NCBI RefSeq assembly: GCF_009911265.1
Contig: NZ_QXXA01000005.1
Coordinates: forward strand, 248,001 to 312,000
Direction of reading: 5' to 3'
Source of the DNA: Senegalia massiliensis
GTDB lineage: Bacteria; Bacillota; Clostridia; Tissierellales; SIT17
DNA length: 64,000 nucleotides
Shown: positions 15,336 to 23,635 of the stretch, piece after piece
Layout of the letters: each line of letters opens with the position of its first letter
Numbering within the stretch: the first letter of the stretch is position 1
Position numbers and translations under genes: made by a program
Notes under the pieces: model-generated
Databases searched by the model: none
What the model was told of the DNA's origin: nothing
The model's input: the letters and a program-made list of their open reading frames with translations, nothing else

Positions 15336-15572
15336 ATGAAATCAACTGGTATTGTAAGAAAAGTGGACGAGCTTGGAAGAGTTGTTTTACCAATCGAACT
15401 AAGAAGAACATTAGACATAGCTGAAAGAGACGCTCTAGAAATATTTGTAGATGGAGAAAAAATTATACTTAAAAAATATGCTCCAGCATGTATATTCTGT
15501 GGAGAAGCAGAAGGAGTAAGTCAATTTAAAGGAAAAAATATTTGTGAAGACTGTAAATCTGAAATTAAGTAA
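15336..15572 (+). CDS. abrB: AbrB-family transition-state regulator
   Basis: A DNA-binding regulator that represses stationary-phase and sporulation genes during growth. The 78-residue protein starts with the AbrB swapped-hairpin domain (M-K-S-T-G-I-V-R-K-V-D-E-L-G-R-V-V-L-P, residues 1-50). The C terminus contains two CxxC pairs (C-I-F-C and C-E-D-C), which suggests a small metal-binding knuckle, as in clostridial AbrB proteins. A perfect AGGAGG lies seven bases before the ATG. The Spo0A box in its leader suggests repression at the onset of sporulation. Confidence 0.92.
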   Translation: MKSTGIVRKVDELGRVVLPIELRRTLDIAERDALEIFVDGEKIILKKYAPACIFCGEAEGVSQFKGKNICEDCKSEIK

Positions 15573-15603
15573 CATTAAGTCAGGTTCAATCAATTATTTT
15601 TAT

Positions 15604-15645
15604 AATTTCTAAGCTTTTCCTATATAGCTTAGAAATTATTTTTTT
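15604..15645 (+). terminator. abrB terminator
   Basis: An 11-bp stem (15604-15614 with 15627-15637) followed by a run of seven T on the plus strand. It abuts the stop codon of the converging rsmI gene. Confidence 0.88.
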
Positions 15646-16494
15646 CTATAAATCAATACTCTCTTTATATACTTCCCTTTTTGGAATACTTCTTTCCTTA
15701 GACACTTTTTTTACAGATTCTTTTTTGCTATATCCTTTTTTCATATATTCTAATATATGTTCTTTTATAGTTAAGCTAGCCCATAAATCATCTTCTATAT
15801 CTTTTATATCTTCTTTATCTACTCCTTCAACTACAACTACAAATTCTCCTTTTGGTGATTGTTTTTTAAATATATCTAGTACATCTCTTATGTCACTTCT
15901 AATAACTTCTTGATATTTTTTAGTAAGTTCTCTTGCTACTGATATTTTTCTATTTCCTAAAATTTCTAATAAGTCTTCTAGCATCCCTTTTAGTCTATGT
16001 GGAGATTCATAAAAAATTATTGTTCTATATTCTAGTTTTAATTCTTTTAACCTCTCTATTCTTTCCTTTTGTTTAGAAGAAAGAAATCCTTCAAATACAA
16101 ATTTTTCTGTAGAAAGCCCAGATAATATTAGTGCAAGTATACTAGCTGTAGCACCAGGTAATACATCTACTTCTATTCCATTATCTATTGATTTTTTTAC
16201 CATATCACTACCAGGATCAGATATACCTGGCATACCTGCATCACTTACAAGTGCAATATTATCACCATCATATAGTTTTTCTATCAAAACTTCAGATTTT
16301 TCTTTTTTATTGTGTTCATGATAAGAAATAAGAGGCTTCTTAATATCAAAATGATTTAATAACTTTAAAGTATGTCTAGTATCTTCTGCTGCTATTAAAT
16401 CTACATTTTTAAGTGTATTCAATGTTCTTATTGTTATATCTTCCAAGTTTCCTATAGGTGTAGGACATATAAATAATTTTCCTACTTTGCTCAT
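15646..16494 (-). CDS. rsmI: 16S rRNA (cytidine-1402 2'-O)-methyltransferase
   Basis: Methylates the ribose of C1402 in the decoding centre of 16S rRNA using S-adenosylmethionine. The tetrapyrrole-methylase fold is clear: C-P-T-P-I-G-N-L-E-D-I-T at the N terminus, A-A-E-D-T-R-H-T-L, the SAM loop S-D-A-G-M-P-G-I-S-D-P-G and Y-E-S-P-H-R. A short Lys-rich C-terminal domain completes 282 residues. The ATG at 16494 sits eight bases after AGGAG; a GTG three codons earlier is too close. Equivalent to yabC, next to yabB and abrB as in Bacillus. Confidence 0.95.
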   Translation of the reverse strand: MSKVGKLFICPTPIGNLEDITIRTLNTLKNVDLIAAEDTRHTLKLLNHFDIKKPLISYHEHNKKEKSEVLIEKLYDGDNIALVSDAGMPGISDPGSDMVKKSIDNGIEVDVLPGATASILALILSGLSTEKFVFEGFLSSKQKERIERLKELKLEYRTIIFYESPHRLKGMLEDLLEILGNRKISVARELTKKYQEVIRSDIRDVLDIFKKQSPKGEFVVVVEGVDKEDIKDIEDDLWASLTIKEHILEYMKKGYSKKESVKKVSKERSIPKREVYKESIDL

Positions 16495-16505
16495 ATTGTT
16501 CACTC

Positions 16506-17240
16506 CTAATCTAATCTGCCATATATCTCATCTATTTCCTTTGTATAATTTCCATTTTGGTCATATACATATAATGGAGGTTTAATTTTAAGCTCTGGAT
16601 TTCCAAATTTTGATGCTTTAATAAGTACCATATTTGGTGATTTACCCATTTTGGGATATACAAATTTCATTGTTTTTGGTTCAAGTCTATGTTTTCTTAA
16701 AAGTTCTACTATGTCTGCAAGTCTGTGTGGTCTATGTATCATGAAAAACTTACCATTATCTTTAAGAATCTTTTTTGCACTTACTATTATATCTTCTAAA
16801 TTACATAATATTTCATGTCTAGATATAGCTTTTTTATCACTTGGATTTACAATACCATCTCCACTACTCATATATGGTGGATTAGATACTACTACATCTA
16901 CTAAATCTCTTTTTATATATTTATCTGTATCTTTTAAATCTATATTTAATATTTCAATTTGTTCTTCTAAATTATTTAATCTCATGCTTCTTTGTGCCAT
17001 CTCTGCAACTTCTTTTTGCACTTCTATTCCATATATTTTTCTTATATTATTTTTCCCCCATAATATAAGAGGTATTATTCCAGTACCTGTGCCTAGATCT
17101 ACTACAGTTGCATTCTTTTTTATTTCACAAAAGTTTGCAATTAAAACAGCATCTATTCCAAAACAAAAACCATCTTTATTTTGAATTATTTTGAGCCCCT
17201 TAAGCTCAATATCATCAATTCTTTCATTTTCTTTAAGCAT
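16506..17240 (-). CDS. yabB: tRNA1(Val) adenine-N6 methyltransferase-like protein (YabB/TrmN6)
   Basis: A Rossmann-fold SAM-dependent methyltransferase. The glycine-rich SAM loop V-V-D-L-G-T-G-T-G-I-I-P is near residue 45, and the catalytic N-P-P-Y tetrad of N6-adenine methylases is near 135 in V-V-S-N-P-P-Y-M. The 244-residue length matches YabB/TrmN6, which modifies A37 of tRNA1(Val) in Escherichia coli; the exact tRNA in this organism is not known. It lies 11 bases upstream of rsmI on the same strand, so the two are co-transcribed. AGGTGATAAT precedes the ATG. Confidence 0.88.
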   Translation of the reverse strand: MLKENERIDDIELKGLKIIQNKDGFCFGIDAVLIANFCEIKKNATVVDLGTGTGIIPLILWGKNNIRKIYGIEVQKEVAEMAQRSMRLNNLEEQIEILNIDLKDTDKYIKRDLVDVVVSNPPYMSSGDGIVNPSDKKAISRHEILCNLEDIIVSAKKILKDNGKFFMIHRPHRLADIVELLRKHRLEPKTMKFVYPKMGKSPNMVLIKASKFGNPELKIKPPLYVYDQNGNYTKEIDEIYGRLD

Positions 17241-17303
17241 ATTATCACCTTTTAACTAAGTATATTATTATTATATCATTTCTACTGATTTTTAGACAAT
17301 AAA

Positions 17304-17331
17304 AAAGACCCTTCAATTTAATAGGGCCTTT
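17304..17331 (-). terminator. ferredoxin gene terminator
   Basis: A nine-base stem (17304-17312 with 17323-17331, one G-U pair on the minus-strand RNA) followed by a run of T on the minus strand. It is 13 bases from the ferredoxin stop. Confidence 0.75.
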
Positions 17332-17343
17332 GGATATTTAATA

Positions 17344-17514
17344 TTACTCTGGTTGAGGAGCATCTACTGGACAAACATTTGCGCAAGCTCCACAATCAAT
17401 GCATCCATCTTGATCTATAACGTATTTATCATCACCTGCACTAATAACACTTACTGGGCACTCAGGCTCGCAAGCTCCACAGCTAATGCAATCATCATTT
17501 ATAAAATAAGCCAT
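17344..17514 (-). CDS. 2[4Fe-4S] clostridial-type ferredoxin
   Basis: A 56-residue low-potential electron carrier with two complete CxxCxxCxxxCP clusters (C-I-S-C-G-A-C-E-P-E-C-P and C-I-D-C-G-A-C-A-N-V-C-P), each binding one 4Fe-4S centre. It would serve pyruvate:ferredoxin oxidoreductase, hydrogenase or similar enzymes of an anaerobe. The ATG at 17514 follows GGGGGTG; an upstream in-frame ATG would place the binding site inside the gene. It has its own terminator and stands alone between yabB and yaaT, where Bacillus carries yabA. Confidence 0.95.
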   Translation of the reverse strand: MAYFINDDCISCGACEPECPVSVISAGDDKYVIDQDGCIDCGACANVCPVDAPQPE

Positions 17515-17599
17515 CAGTTTCACCCCCTTATCCATATTCATTTTAACATTTCTTTCACAATTTTAAAAGCTTTTTTTTATCATATTTAATTAATTTAAT

Positions 17600-18409
17600 T
17601 TATTTTATTTCATCTAATACAAATGGAATTATTTCTTCTAAATCTTCTTCTGTCTTAATTTTAACTTTTACCATTTCAAGAAGTGGATTAGTGTCTACAA
17701 CCGTTCCACATCCTCTAGGAGTTTTTACTTTCTTGCCGATATCTGGTAATTTTGCTATTGATTCCTCATATGTTTTATGCTCATATCTAAGACAACACAT
17801 AAGTCTACCACATAATCCTGATATTTTTGTAGGATTTAGAGATAGATTTTGCTCTTTTGCCATTTTTATACTCACAGGATCAAATTCACCTAAAAATGTA
17901 TTACAACAAAGAGATATTCCACAAGGTCCTATTCCACCTATCATTTTAGCTTCATCTCTTACACCAATTTGTCTAAGCTCTATTCTTGTTCTAAATATTG
18001 AAGCCAAGTCTTTAACTAAATCTCTAAAATCTACTCTGCCATCGGCTGTAAAATAGAAGATAACTTTATTATTATCAAAAGTATATTCTACATCTACTAG
18101 CTTCATTTCAAGGTTATGCTCATATATTTTTTCCGTACATACAGTAAATGCATGCTCTTCTTTTAATTTATTTTCTTTGTTATTTTCTATATCTTCTTTT
18201 GTAGCGATTCTTATGACAGGCTTAAGAGGTAATATATCTTCTATTTCTTTATCTGTTACTTGTTTTGGGCCTACTACTACTTGACCAAATTCTATACCTC
18301 TAGCTGTTTCTACTATTGCATAATTATCTTTTTGTATTCCAGTCTCATCAGGATCAAAATAATATATTTTACCTGCTTTTTTGAACCTAACTCCAACTAC
18401 TTTAACCAT
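17600..18409 (-). CDS. yaaT: PSP1-domain protein YaaT (RicT)
   Basis: In Bacillus this protein forms the Y-complex (RicA-RicF-RicT), which supports sporulation, competence and RNase Y-dependent mRNA maturation. The PSP1 domain covers about residues 60-145. The family's cysteine motifs are present as C-G-I-S-L-C-C-N and C-G-R-L-M-C-C-L, which ligate iron-sulphur clusters in the complex. At 269 residues it has the normal length. It follows holB after five bases, with AGGGGG before its ATG. Partners RicA and RicF are not in the window. Confidence 0.95.
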   Translation of the reverse strand: MVKVVGVRFKKAGKIYYFDPDETGIQKDNYAIVETARGIEFGQVVVGPKQVTDKEIEDILPLKPVIRIATKEDIENNKENKLKEEHAFTVCTEKIYEHNLEMKLVDVEYTFDNNKVIFYFTADGRVDFRDLVKDLASIFRTRIELRQIGVRDEAKMIGGIGPCGISLCCNTFLGEFDPVSIKMAKEQNLSLNPTKISGLCGRLMCCLRYEHKTYEESIAKLPDIGKKVKTPRGCGTVVDTNPLLEMVKVKIKTEEDLEEIIPFVLDEIK

Positions 18410-18414
18410 TTATA

Positions 18415-19392
18415 TTAACCCCCTATATTTAAGAGAAGTAATTCTATACTAGTTTTAATATTGACATTACTCTTTATATTATCTTCTGTTTCTAATATAT
18501 TATCTATTATATCATGAATTTTCCTATTAGAAAGCTTAAATGCTTGTTCTCTAAGCACATTTTTTTTATCATTATTTATTATAAGTTCATTTCTATCTGT
18601 ATTTTTATAAATTAATAAATCTCTAAACCAAGTTAACATCATACTGAATATTAACTCTATATTTTCACTATTTTCTTCAAAGAAATCACTTTGACTAAAT
18701 ACTCTAAAGCTTTCTTTCTCTATACTACTACTAATTATATTTATCAGCTCTTCTCTTAAGGCATTAAATTCATCAGAATCTGCTAAATCTATAGCTTTTC
18801 CCATATTACCTTTAGAAAAACTTGCTATAAAATGTGCTTTATCATTTTGTATATTATATTTGTTTTCTATATAAGTTTCAATTTCTTCATTTTTCAAAGG
18901 AGAAAATTTTAATATTTGACTTCTAGATATTATAGTAGGAAGTAGCCCTTCAATATTTTCCACTATTAATATTATTATAGTATCTTCTGGTGGTTCTTCT
19001 AATGTCTTCAAAAATGCATTTTGTGCTTCCACTGTCATTTTATCAGCACTTTTTATTAAAAATACTTTTTTACCTTCTTCATAAGGTAATGTCCTAATCT
19101 TTTTCATCATTTCTTCCACTTGTTCTTTTTTAAGTGATTTACCTTCCTTTTCTTCTACATGGAAATCTGGATGATTTAAAGAATCAAATTTAATGCAAGA
19201 GCTACATTTATCACATGAATTTATAACACTTTCTTTACATAGAAGAGCTTTTGAAAATACGTTTGCCATGATTGTCTTACCAATTCCAGCTTCACCTTGA
19301 AATATGTATGCATGTGCTATATGTTTATTTTTTATGGCATTATGAAGCCTATTTTTTATAATGTTTTGACCTATAATATCGCTAAAATTCAT
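18415..19392 (-). CDS. holB: DNA polymerase III delta-prime subunit
   Basis: Clamp-loader subunit that helps load the beta clamp onto primed DNA. This 325-residue AAA+ protein has the motifs G-E-A-G-I-G-K-T (about residue 37), a four-cysteine zinc finger (C-K-E, C-D-K-C-S-S-C), V-F-L-I-K-S-A-D in place of Walker B, E-E-P-P and the S-R-S-Q sensor region. The ATG at 19392 follows GGAGG; an in-frame TTG four codons upstream overlaps that site. It sits between darA and yaaT as in other Firmicutes, although yaaR is absent. Confidence 0.95.
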   Translation of the reverse strand: MNFSDIIGQNIIKNRLHNAIKNKHIAHAYIFQGEAGIGKTIMANVFSKALLCKESVINSCDKCSSCIKFDSLNHPDFHVEEKEGKSLKKEQVEEMMKKIRTLPYEEGKKVFLIKSADKMTVEAQNAFLKTLEEPPEDTIIILIVENIEGLLPTIISRSQILKFSPLKNEEIETYIENKYNIQNDKAHFIASFSKGNMGKAIDLADSDEFNALREELINIISSSIEKESFRVFSQSDFFEENSENIELIFSMMLTWFRDLLIYKNTDRNELIINNDKKNVLREQAFKLSNRKIHDIIDNILETEDNIKSNVNIKTSIELLLLNIGG

Positions 19393-19429
19393 AATATCCT
19401 CCAAACAAAGTAAAACTTACTAAACAATA

Positions 19430-19459
19430 AATTAGAGGATGACACATCATCCTCTAATT
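19430..19459 (-). terminator. hairpin terminator between darA and holB
   Basis: A perfect 13-bp stem (19430-19442 with 19447-19459, four-base loop) followed on the minus strand by TATTGTTTAG. The T-run is interrupted, so it may only partly stop transcription before holB. Confidence 0.65.
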
Positions 19460-19484
19460 TATTATATCATAAAATTTATATTGA

Positions 19485-19814
19485 TTATACCTTTTCAAAC
19501 TTTTCTACATCTACTACAAATATAGTTGCTCCTCCTACTTCCACTTCTACTGGATATGGCATATATACTCCTTGTGACCAAGTTGTTAAAGGTGGAGTTG
19601 TTGCTATTTGAGTTCTAGTCTTTGCTATACTGTCTATAAGCTCTATAACTTCATCTACACGTTCATTTTCTACTCCTATTATTAATGTTGTATTTCCTGA
19701 CCTTAAAAATCCTCCAGTAGATGCAAGTTTTGTTACTCCAAATTTATTTTTCATTAGCTTATCCATTAATTTGTGTGCATCTTCATCCTGTACTATTGAA
19801 ATTACAAGTTTCAT
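19485..19814 (-). CDS. darA: cyclic di-AMP receptor DarA (YaaQ)
   Basis: A PII-like trimeric protein that binds the second messenger cyclic di-AMP. The 109 residues match the family in length and pattern: M-K-L-V-I-S-I-V-Q-D-E-D at the first strand, K-L-A-S-T-G-G-F-L-R-S-G-N-T-T in the ligand loop, and a C terminus with G-G-A-T-I-F-V-V-D-V-E. The glycine-rich T-loop residues that contact cyclic di-AMP are present. The gene keeps its place upstream of holB, but tmk, normally next to it, is 5 kb away because a transporter cassette intervenes. Confidence 0.95.
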   Translation of the reverse strand: MKLVISIVQDEDAHKLMDKLMKNKFGVTKLASTGGFLRSGNTTLIIGVENERVDEVIELIDSIAKTRTQIATTPPLTTWSQGVYMPYPVEVEVGGATIFVVDVEKFEKV

Positions 19815-19870
19815 AGGTATGCCCCCTTTTATTCTTATTTATATTATATATATACCACTTTATTTATAAT

Positions 19871-20911
19871 TTATTCCTTAACGTTTCTAATTAGTATTGT
19901 AACCAGTATATTTATAATTATAAATATTACAAATATTATACCATATAATTTTATGGTATCTATCCATATACTGCTAAATCCACTTTGCATATAGTATAAG
20001 AATTTTTCATAGATTCTTACAATTACATCTCTATAGGATAACAAAGAAAATAAATTACTAGGTATCAAATTATTAGGTATAGTTAAATACCTTAATGAAA
20101 ATACACCAATATATATAATAGAAATAAATCCTAATAATTTTAGTACTAATAAAGATATAGATTTTCTTTTAATATAAATAAACTTATGAAAGTATTTTCT
20201 TCTTTTATTTTGATTGTAATAAGCTGTTAAAGTATTTAAATTCTTCTTTATTTTTGAATACAAATATATAGATAACTTTATAATTATAAATATAGATAAT
20301 AGTATAATGATATTTAAAAAGCTATTTATATTATCTTTATAAATTATAGTATCTATAACATTTATTCCTATAGTTTTAAGTAAAACTTCTACATCTCGTA
20401 TAAAAAAATCAGTTTCTTCTTGATTTACAGGTACATAGCTAATTGATACTTCATCCCAATATTCATTTAATTTTTCTTCATCATATGGTATGTAAATGTT
20501 ATTATTATCCTTTATAACACCTATAATTTCATAATTTTCATCAAATACATTTATTTCTTTTCCTGTAATATTTGAAAAACTATAATGCTTTTCAGCTATA
20601 TCATCACCTATTACAGCTATTTTTTTATCCGTGGAATATAAAAAATCTCCTTTTACTAAATCTATATTTTTTATATCTAAATTATTACCATCAGTCATAA
20701 TAATTTCTTTATTCTTATAATTTTTACTATAATTTATAGCATAATCTTTTATATATAACCTTTCATTTATAAAGTTAAATTGTTCCTTAGTTATAGTCTG
20801 ATCTAAAGTTATTTTTACTGCATCTTTATTGTAATTCATATTTAAAATCATATAACCAAATAATAAAAGTATAATAAAGAATATTATTAATATAATTTTC
20901 TTTATTCCCAT
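19871..20911 (-). CDS. MacB/FtsX-like membrane protein without ATPase
   Basis: A 346-residue protein with an N-terminal membrane helix, an extracytoplasmic domain (about 30-195) and three further membrane segments after residue 195. The outer domain resembles the MacB periplasmic core: K-G-D-F-L, then I-A-V-I-G-D-D-I-A, then I-G-V-I-K and I-Y-I-P-Y. Such proteins transmit force to an adaptor rather than forming a channel. Its start overlaps the adaptor gene by ten bases, so the two are coupled. No ABC ATPase is encoded nearby, which is unusual. Confidence 0.75.
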   Translation of the reverse strand: MGIKKIILIIFFIILLLFGYMILNMNYNKDAVKITLDQTITKEQFNFINERLYIKDYAINYSKNYKNKEIIMTDGNNLDIKNIDLVKGDFLYSTDKKIAVIGDDIAEKHYSFSNITGKEINVFDENYEIIGVIKDNNNIYIPYDEEKLNEYWDEVSISYVPVNQEETDFFIRDVEVLLKTIGINVIDTIIYKDNINSFLNIIILLSIFIIIKLSIYLYSKIKKNLNTLTAYYNQNKRRKYFHKFIYIKRKSISLLVLKLLGFISIIYIGVFSLRYLTIPNNLIPSNLFSLLSYRDVIVRIYEKFLYYMQSGFSSIWIDTIKLYGIIFVIFIIINILVTILIRNVKE

Positions 20912-21981
20912 ATAAACACCTTTGATCCATCTTTTATTTTATATGATGGATTTGTTATAACTCTAAGTCTTGGCCTATCTAACCCTGATACTATAACTTC
21001 ATGATCTCCTATGACTTCCATTTTTACATTTATGCTTTTAGCAATATATTCTTTGCCTAATATACCATCCTTTTCTTCTACAATATAAACATCTGCATTA
21101 TTTCCATCTATAAACCCTCCATAAGGGTTTAACACTGCTTTTGAAACAGTGAGATAACCTTTTATCTTTTTTTTCATAACTATCTTAGCATTTAACTTCT
21201 CTCCTATAAATAAATTTCTAGGATAATCATTGGTGAAATTAGCTTCTAATTTCATCATACCATCTTCGACTACAGTATTTATATTATTTATTTCAAGCTT
21301 TGTAACATCATCATAATATTCTTTTTGTAATTCTATTTCACCTACTTGATTGATAAAATCATATTGATCTCTTGAAAAGTTTGCTACATATTTATAATCC
21401 TCTTTTCCTTTTACATTTGCTATTTGAAGAATAATTGTATCTTGGACTAAAGGAACATTTGTATTATTTAAATTTATGACTATTCCATCTGTTTCTGCTT
21501 TATATACTCCATTTTTATCTACTTTTTGATAAAAAGTATTTGCTTTTTCCAAACGTTTTATCTTTGCTTCTATTTGTTCTATTTGTTTGTTTAATATTTC
21601 AAGCTGCTCTTTAGCTCCTTCACCTAATTGTTCCAAACTATTTTTTCTGATTTTTTCTATTTCTAAGTTATTTCTATACTCTTCTATTATCTCACTATTG
21701 CCTTTTATTCCATAAGTTGTATCAATTTTAAATATAGGAGTACCTTTTTCTATTTCCTCACCATTTTCCACTAAAAATTCTTTTATTATTACAGAACCAG
21801 GAAGTCTTATATCTATCATATTATTTGGAACTACTTGTCCATTTACTTGTATTGACTTTTCTACAGGAGAACCAGTAGCTCCTGTTACTTTTACTTGTGG
21901 TAAAAATAAATTTATTATACTTTTAGAAAAAAAACCCATAAAAATTATCAATATAAAAAAAACTATTACTATTTTTTTCAT
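20902..21981 (-). CDS. HlyD/MacA-type membrane fusion (adaptor) protein
   Basis: A 359-residue adaptor with one N-terminal membrane helix (about 3-20) and a lipoyl half-motif around V-E-N-G-E-E-I-E-K-G. A short coiled coil follows (about 105-150), then the return lipoyl strand Y-K-A-E-T-D-G-I-V-I and beta-barrel domains. This resembles MacA/YknX proteins, which pair with MacB-type permeases, and the neighbouring downstream gene is just such a permease. Its start codon abuts the stop of the upstream sugar-permease gene, so all five cassette genes look like one transcript. Confidence 0.85.
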   Translation of the reverse strand: MKKIVIVFFILIIFMGFFSKSIINLFLPQVKVTGATGSPVEKSIQVNGQVVPNNMIDIRLPGSVIIKEFLVENGEEIEKGTPIFKIDTTYGIKGNSEIIEEYRNNLEIEKIRKNSLEQLGEGAKEQLEILNKQIEQIEAKIKRLEKANTFYQKVDKNGVYKAETDGIVINLNNTNVPLVQDTIILQIANVKGKEDYKYVANFSRDQYDFINQVGEIELQKEYYDDVTKLEINNINTVVEDGMMKLEANFTNDYPRNLFIGEKLNAKIVMKKKIKGYLTVSKAVLNPYGGFIDGNNADVYIVEEKDGILGKEYIAKSINVKMEVIGDHEVIVSGLDRPRLRVITNPSYKIKDGSKVFIWE

Positions 21982-22793
21982 TACTTATCTCCCCCTAGTA
22001 TAAGTCCTTCACTTAAATACTTCTCTCCTTTATTAAATATAAATATAGCTGGTATTATATAAAGTGATGCTCCTGCAAAAAATACAGTTTTATCTTTTGT
22101 ATATATAGTATTTAAAAATACAGATAAAGGCATCTTTTTGTCATCTTCAATTAATACTATAGCTTGATCTATAAGATTCCAATTATCTATAAATGTAAGA
22201 ATTATAAGTGCAAATATAGCAGGTTTTATTATAGGTAATACTACTTTTCTTAAAATAGTTAAAGTTCCTGCACCATCTATTTTAGCTGCTTCTATAAGCT
22301 CATTAGGGATCCCTTTTATAAATTGAGTCAATATGAAAACTCCTAGTGGATAAAATATTCCAGGTATTATAAGGGCTAAATGAGTATCTAATATTGTTAT
22401 ACCAAATCTATCTAATATATCAAATAGCAAAAAGTTTGGAACAAGAGTTACTTGATAAGGTAGTAATAGTAAGAAAACATATAAAATATATAATATTTTT
22501 TTACCTGGAAATTTTACTTTTGCAAATGCATATGCTGCAAATACACCTATAATTACTTGACCTAATATAATAAAAGTCGTGATTTTTATAGAATTTAAAA
22601 AGAACTTAAAATATTCAGTTTTGTTTATGACTAATGAATAATATTGCTGTAGATTAAATTGTTCAGGTATTAATTGGATACTATCTTTTGACAATTGAAT
22701 AAATGTCATAAAAGAATTTGCAACTGTATAAGTTATAGGAAGTAAAAATAATAATGACAACATAACTATAAATATATATACTATCTTTTTCAT
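21981..22793 (-). CDS. MalG-type ABC sugar transporter permease
   Basis: Second membrane subunit of a carbohydrate-uptake-1 ABC importer, 270 residues with six hydrophobic segments. The cytoplasmic EAA loop that docks the ATPase reads E-A-A-K-I-D-G-A-G, followed by I-L-R-K-V-V-L-P, near residue 180. The ATG overlaps the stop of the MalF-type gene by one base. The substrate is unknown. No MalK/MsmX-type ATPase lies in the cassette, so a shared one elsewhere in the genome is assumed. Confidence 0.9.
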   Translation of the reverse strand: MKKIVYIFIVMLSLLFLLPITYTVANSFMTFIQLSKDSIQLIPEQFNLQQYYSLVINKTEYFKFFLNSIKITTFIILGQVIIGVFAAYAFAKVKFPGKKILYILYVFLLLLPYQVTLVPNFLLFDILDRFGITILDTHLALIIPGIFYPLGVFILTQFIKGIPNELIEAAKIDGAGTLTILRKVVLPIIKPAIFALIILTFIDNWNLIDQAIVLIEDDKKMPLSVFLNTIYTKDKTVFFAGASLYIIPAIFIFNKGEKYLSEGLILGGDK

Positions 22794-23626
22794 CAATTAT
22801 CACCTACCTTTTTGCTATATCTCTTATCTAAAAAGACAAATAAAAATATAAATGCTAATATCATTAATGTAAAAATATAAGCAGCAGATGTTAAATGATG
22901 ATATTCTATGCTATTAAATTTATTTGTTAAGTAATGTTGTAACATATATAAATTAGGATTTGGATATTTTCCTTGTAGTATGTAAATTTCTTTAAATACT
23001 TTAAATGAGTTGATTATAGTTATTATTCCAACTATAGCAGTAGTAGGTGTAAGTAAAGGTATTATAATGTATTTAAGAAGTCCCCAATAGTTTGCTCCAT
23101 CTATTTTAGCTGCTTCTATAGCTGATTTATCAATTTGTGTAAAACCTGCTAAATATATTATGAGATTATATCCAGTGTTTTTCCATAAGAACATAATTAT
23201 AACAACGATCATAGCATATTTAGAATCAAGTAAATTTAAACCATATATACCAAAACTCTTTTCAAAAAATGCTGATATACTAGCTGAAGGTATTGCAATA
23301 GGCAAGATTATGAATAATTTTATAATAGGATTTACTTTAAGTTCAAATATAGCTAAAGCTAATAAAAAAGATATTATAATAATTAAAGGAATACCTATTA
23401 ACATAAAAATAGAAGTATTTTTAATTGCAAGTTGAAATGCTTCACTTTTAAATACATATATATAATTTTTAAATCCAGCAAAATTAGAATTAAAAGTTGT
23501 TTCACTAAATGATATTCTTATACCAATTACAAATGGTATTATATATAAAGTAAAAAATCCAATTAAACTGGGCAAAAGAAAGGTTATGTTTTTAAACTTT
23601 CTTATGTGATTCAATTTTTCCCCCAT
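22793..23626 (-). CDS. MalF-type ABC sugar transporter permease
   Basis: First membrane subunit of the importer, 277 residues with six hydrophobic segments. The EAA loop is E-A-A-K-I-D-G-A-N-Y-W-G-L-L-K near residue 185, followed by I-I-I-P-L-L-T-P. It forms a heterodimer with the product of the next gene and receives substrate from the lipoprotein encoded just upstream. AGGGGG precedes the ATG. Confidence 0.9.
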   Translation of the reverse strand: MGEKLNHIRKFKNITFLLPSLIGFFTLYIIPFVIGIRISFSETTFNSNFAGFKNYIYVFKSEAFQLAIKNTSIFMLIGIPLIIIISFLLALAIFELKVNPIIKLFIILPIAIPSASISAFFEKSFGIYGLNLLDSKYAMIVVIIMFLWKNTGYNLIIYLAGFTQIDKSAIEAAKIDGANYWGLLKYIIIPLLTPTTAIVGIITIINSFKVFKEIYILQGKYPNPNLYMLQHYLTNKFNSIEYHHLTSAAYIFTLMILAFIFLFVFLDKRYSKKVGDN

Positions 23627-23635
23627 GATATCCCC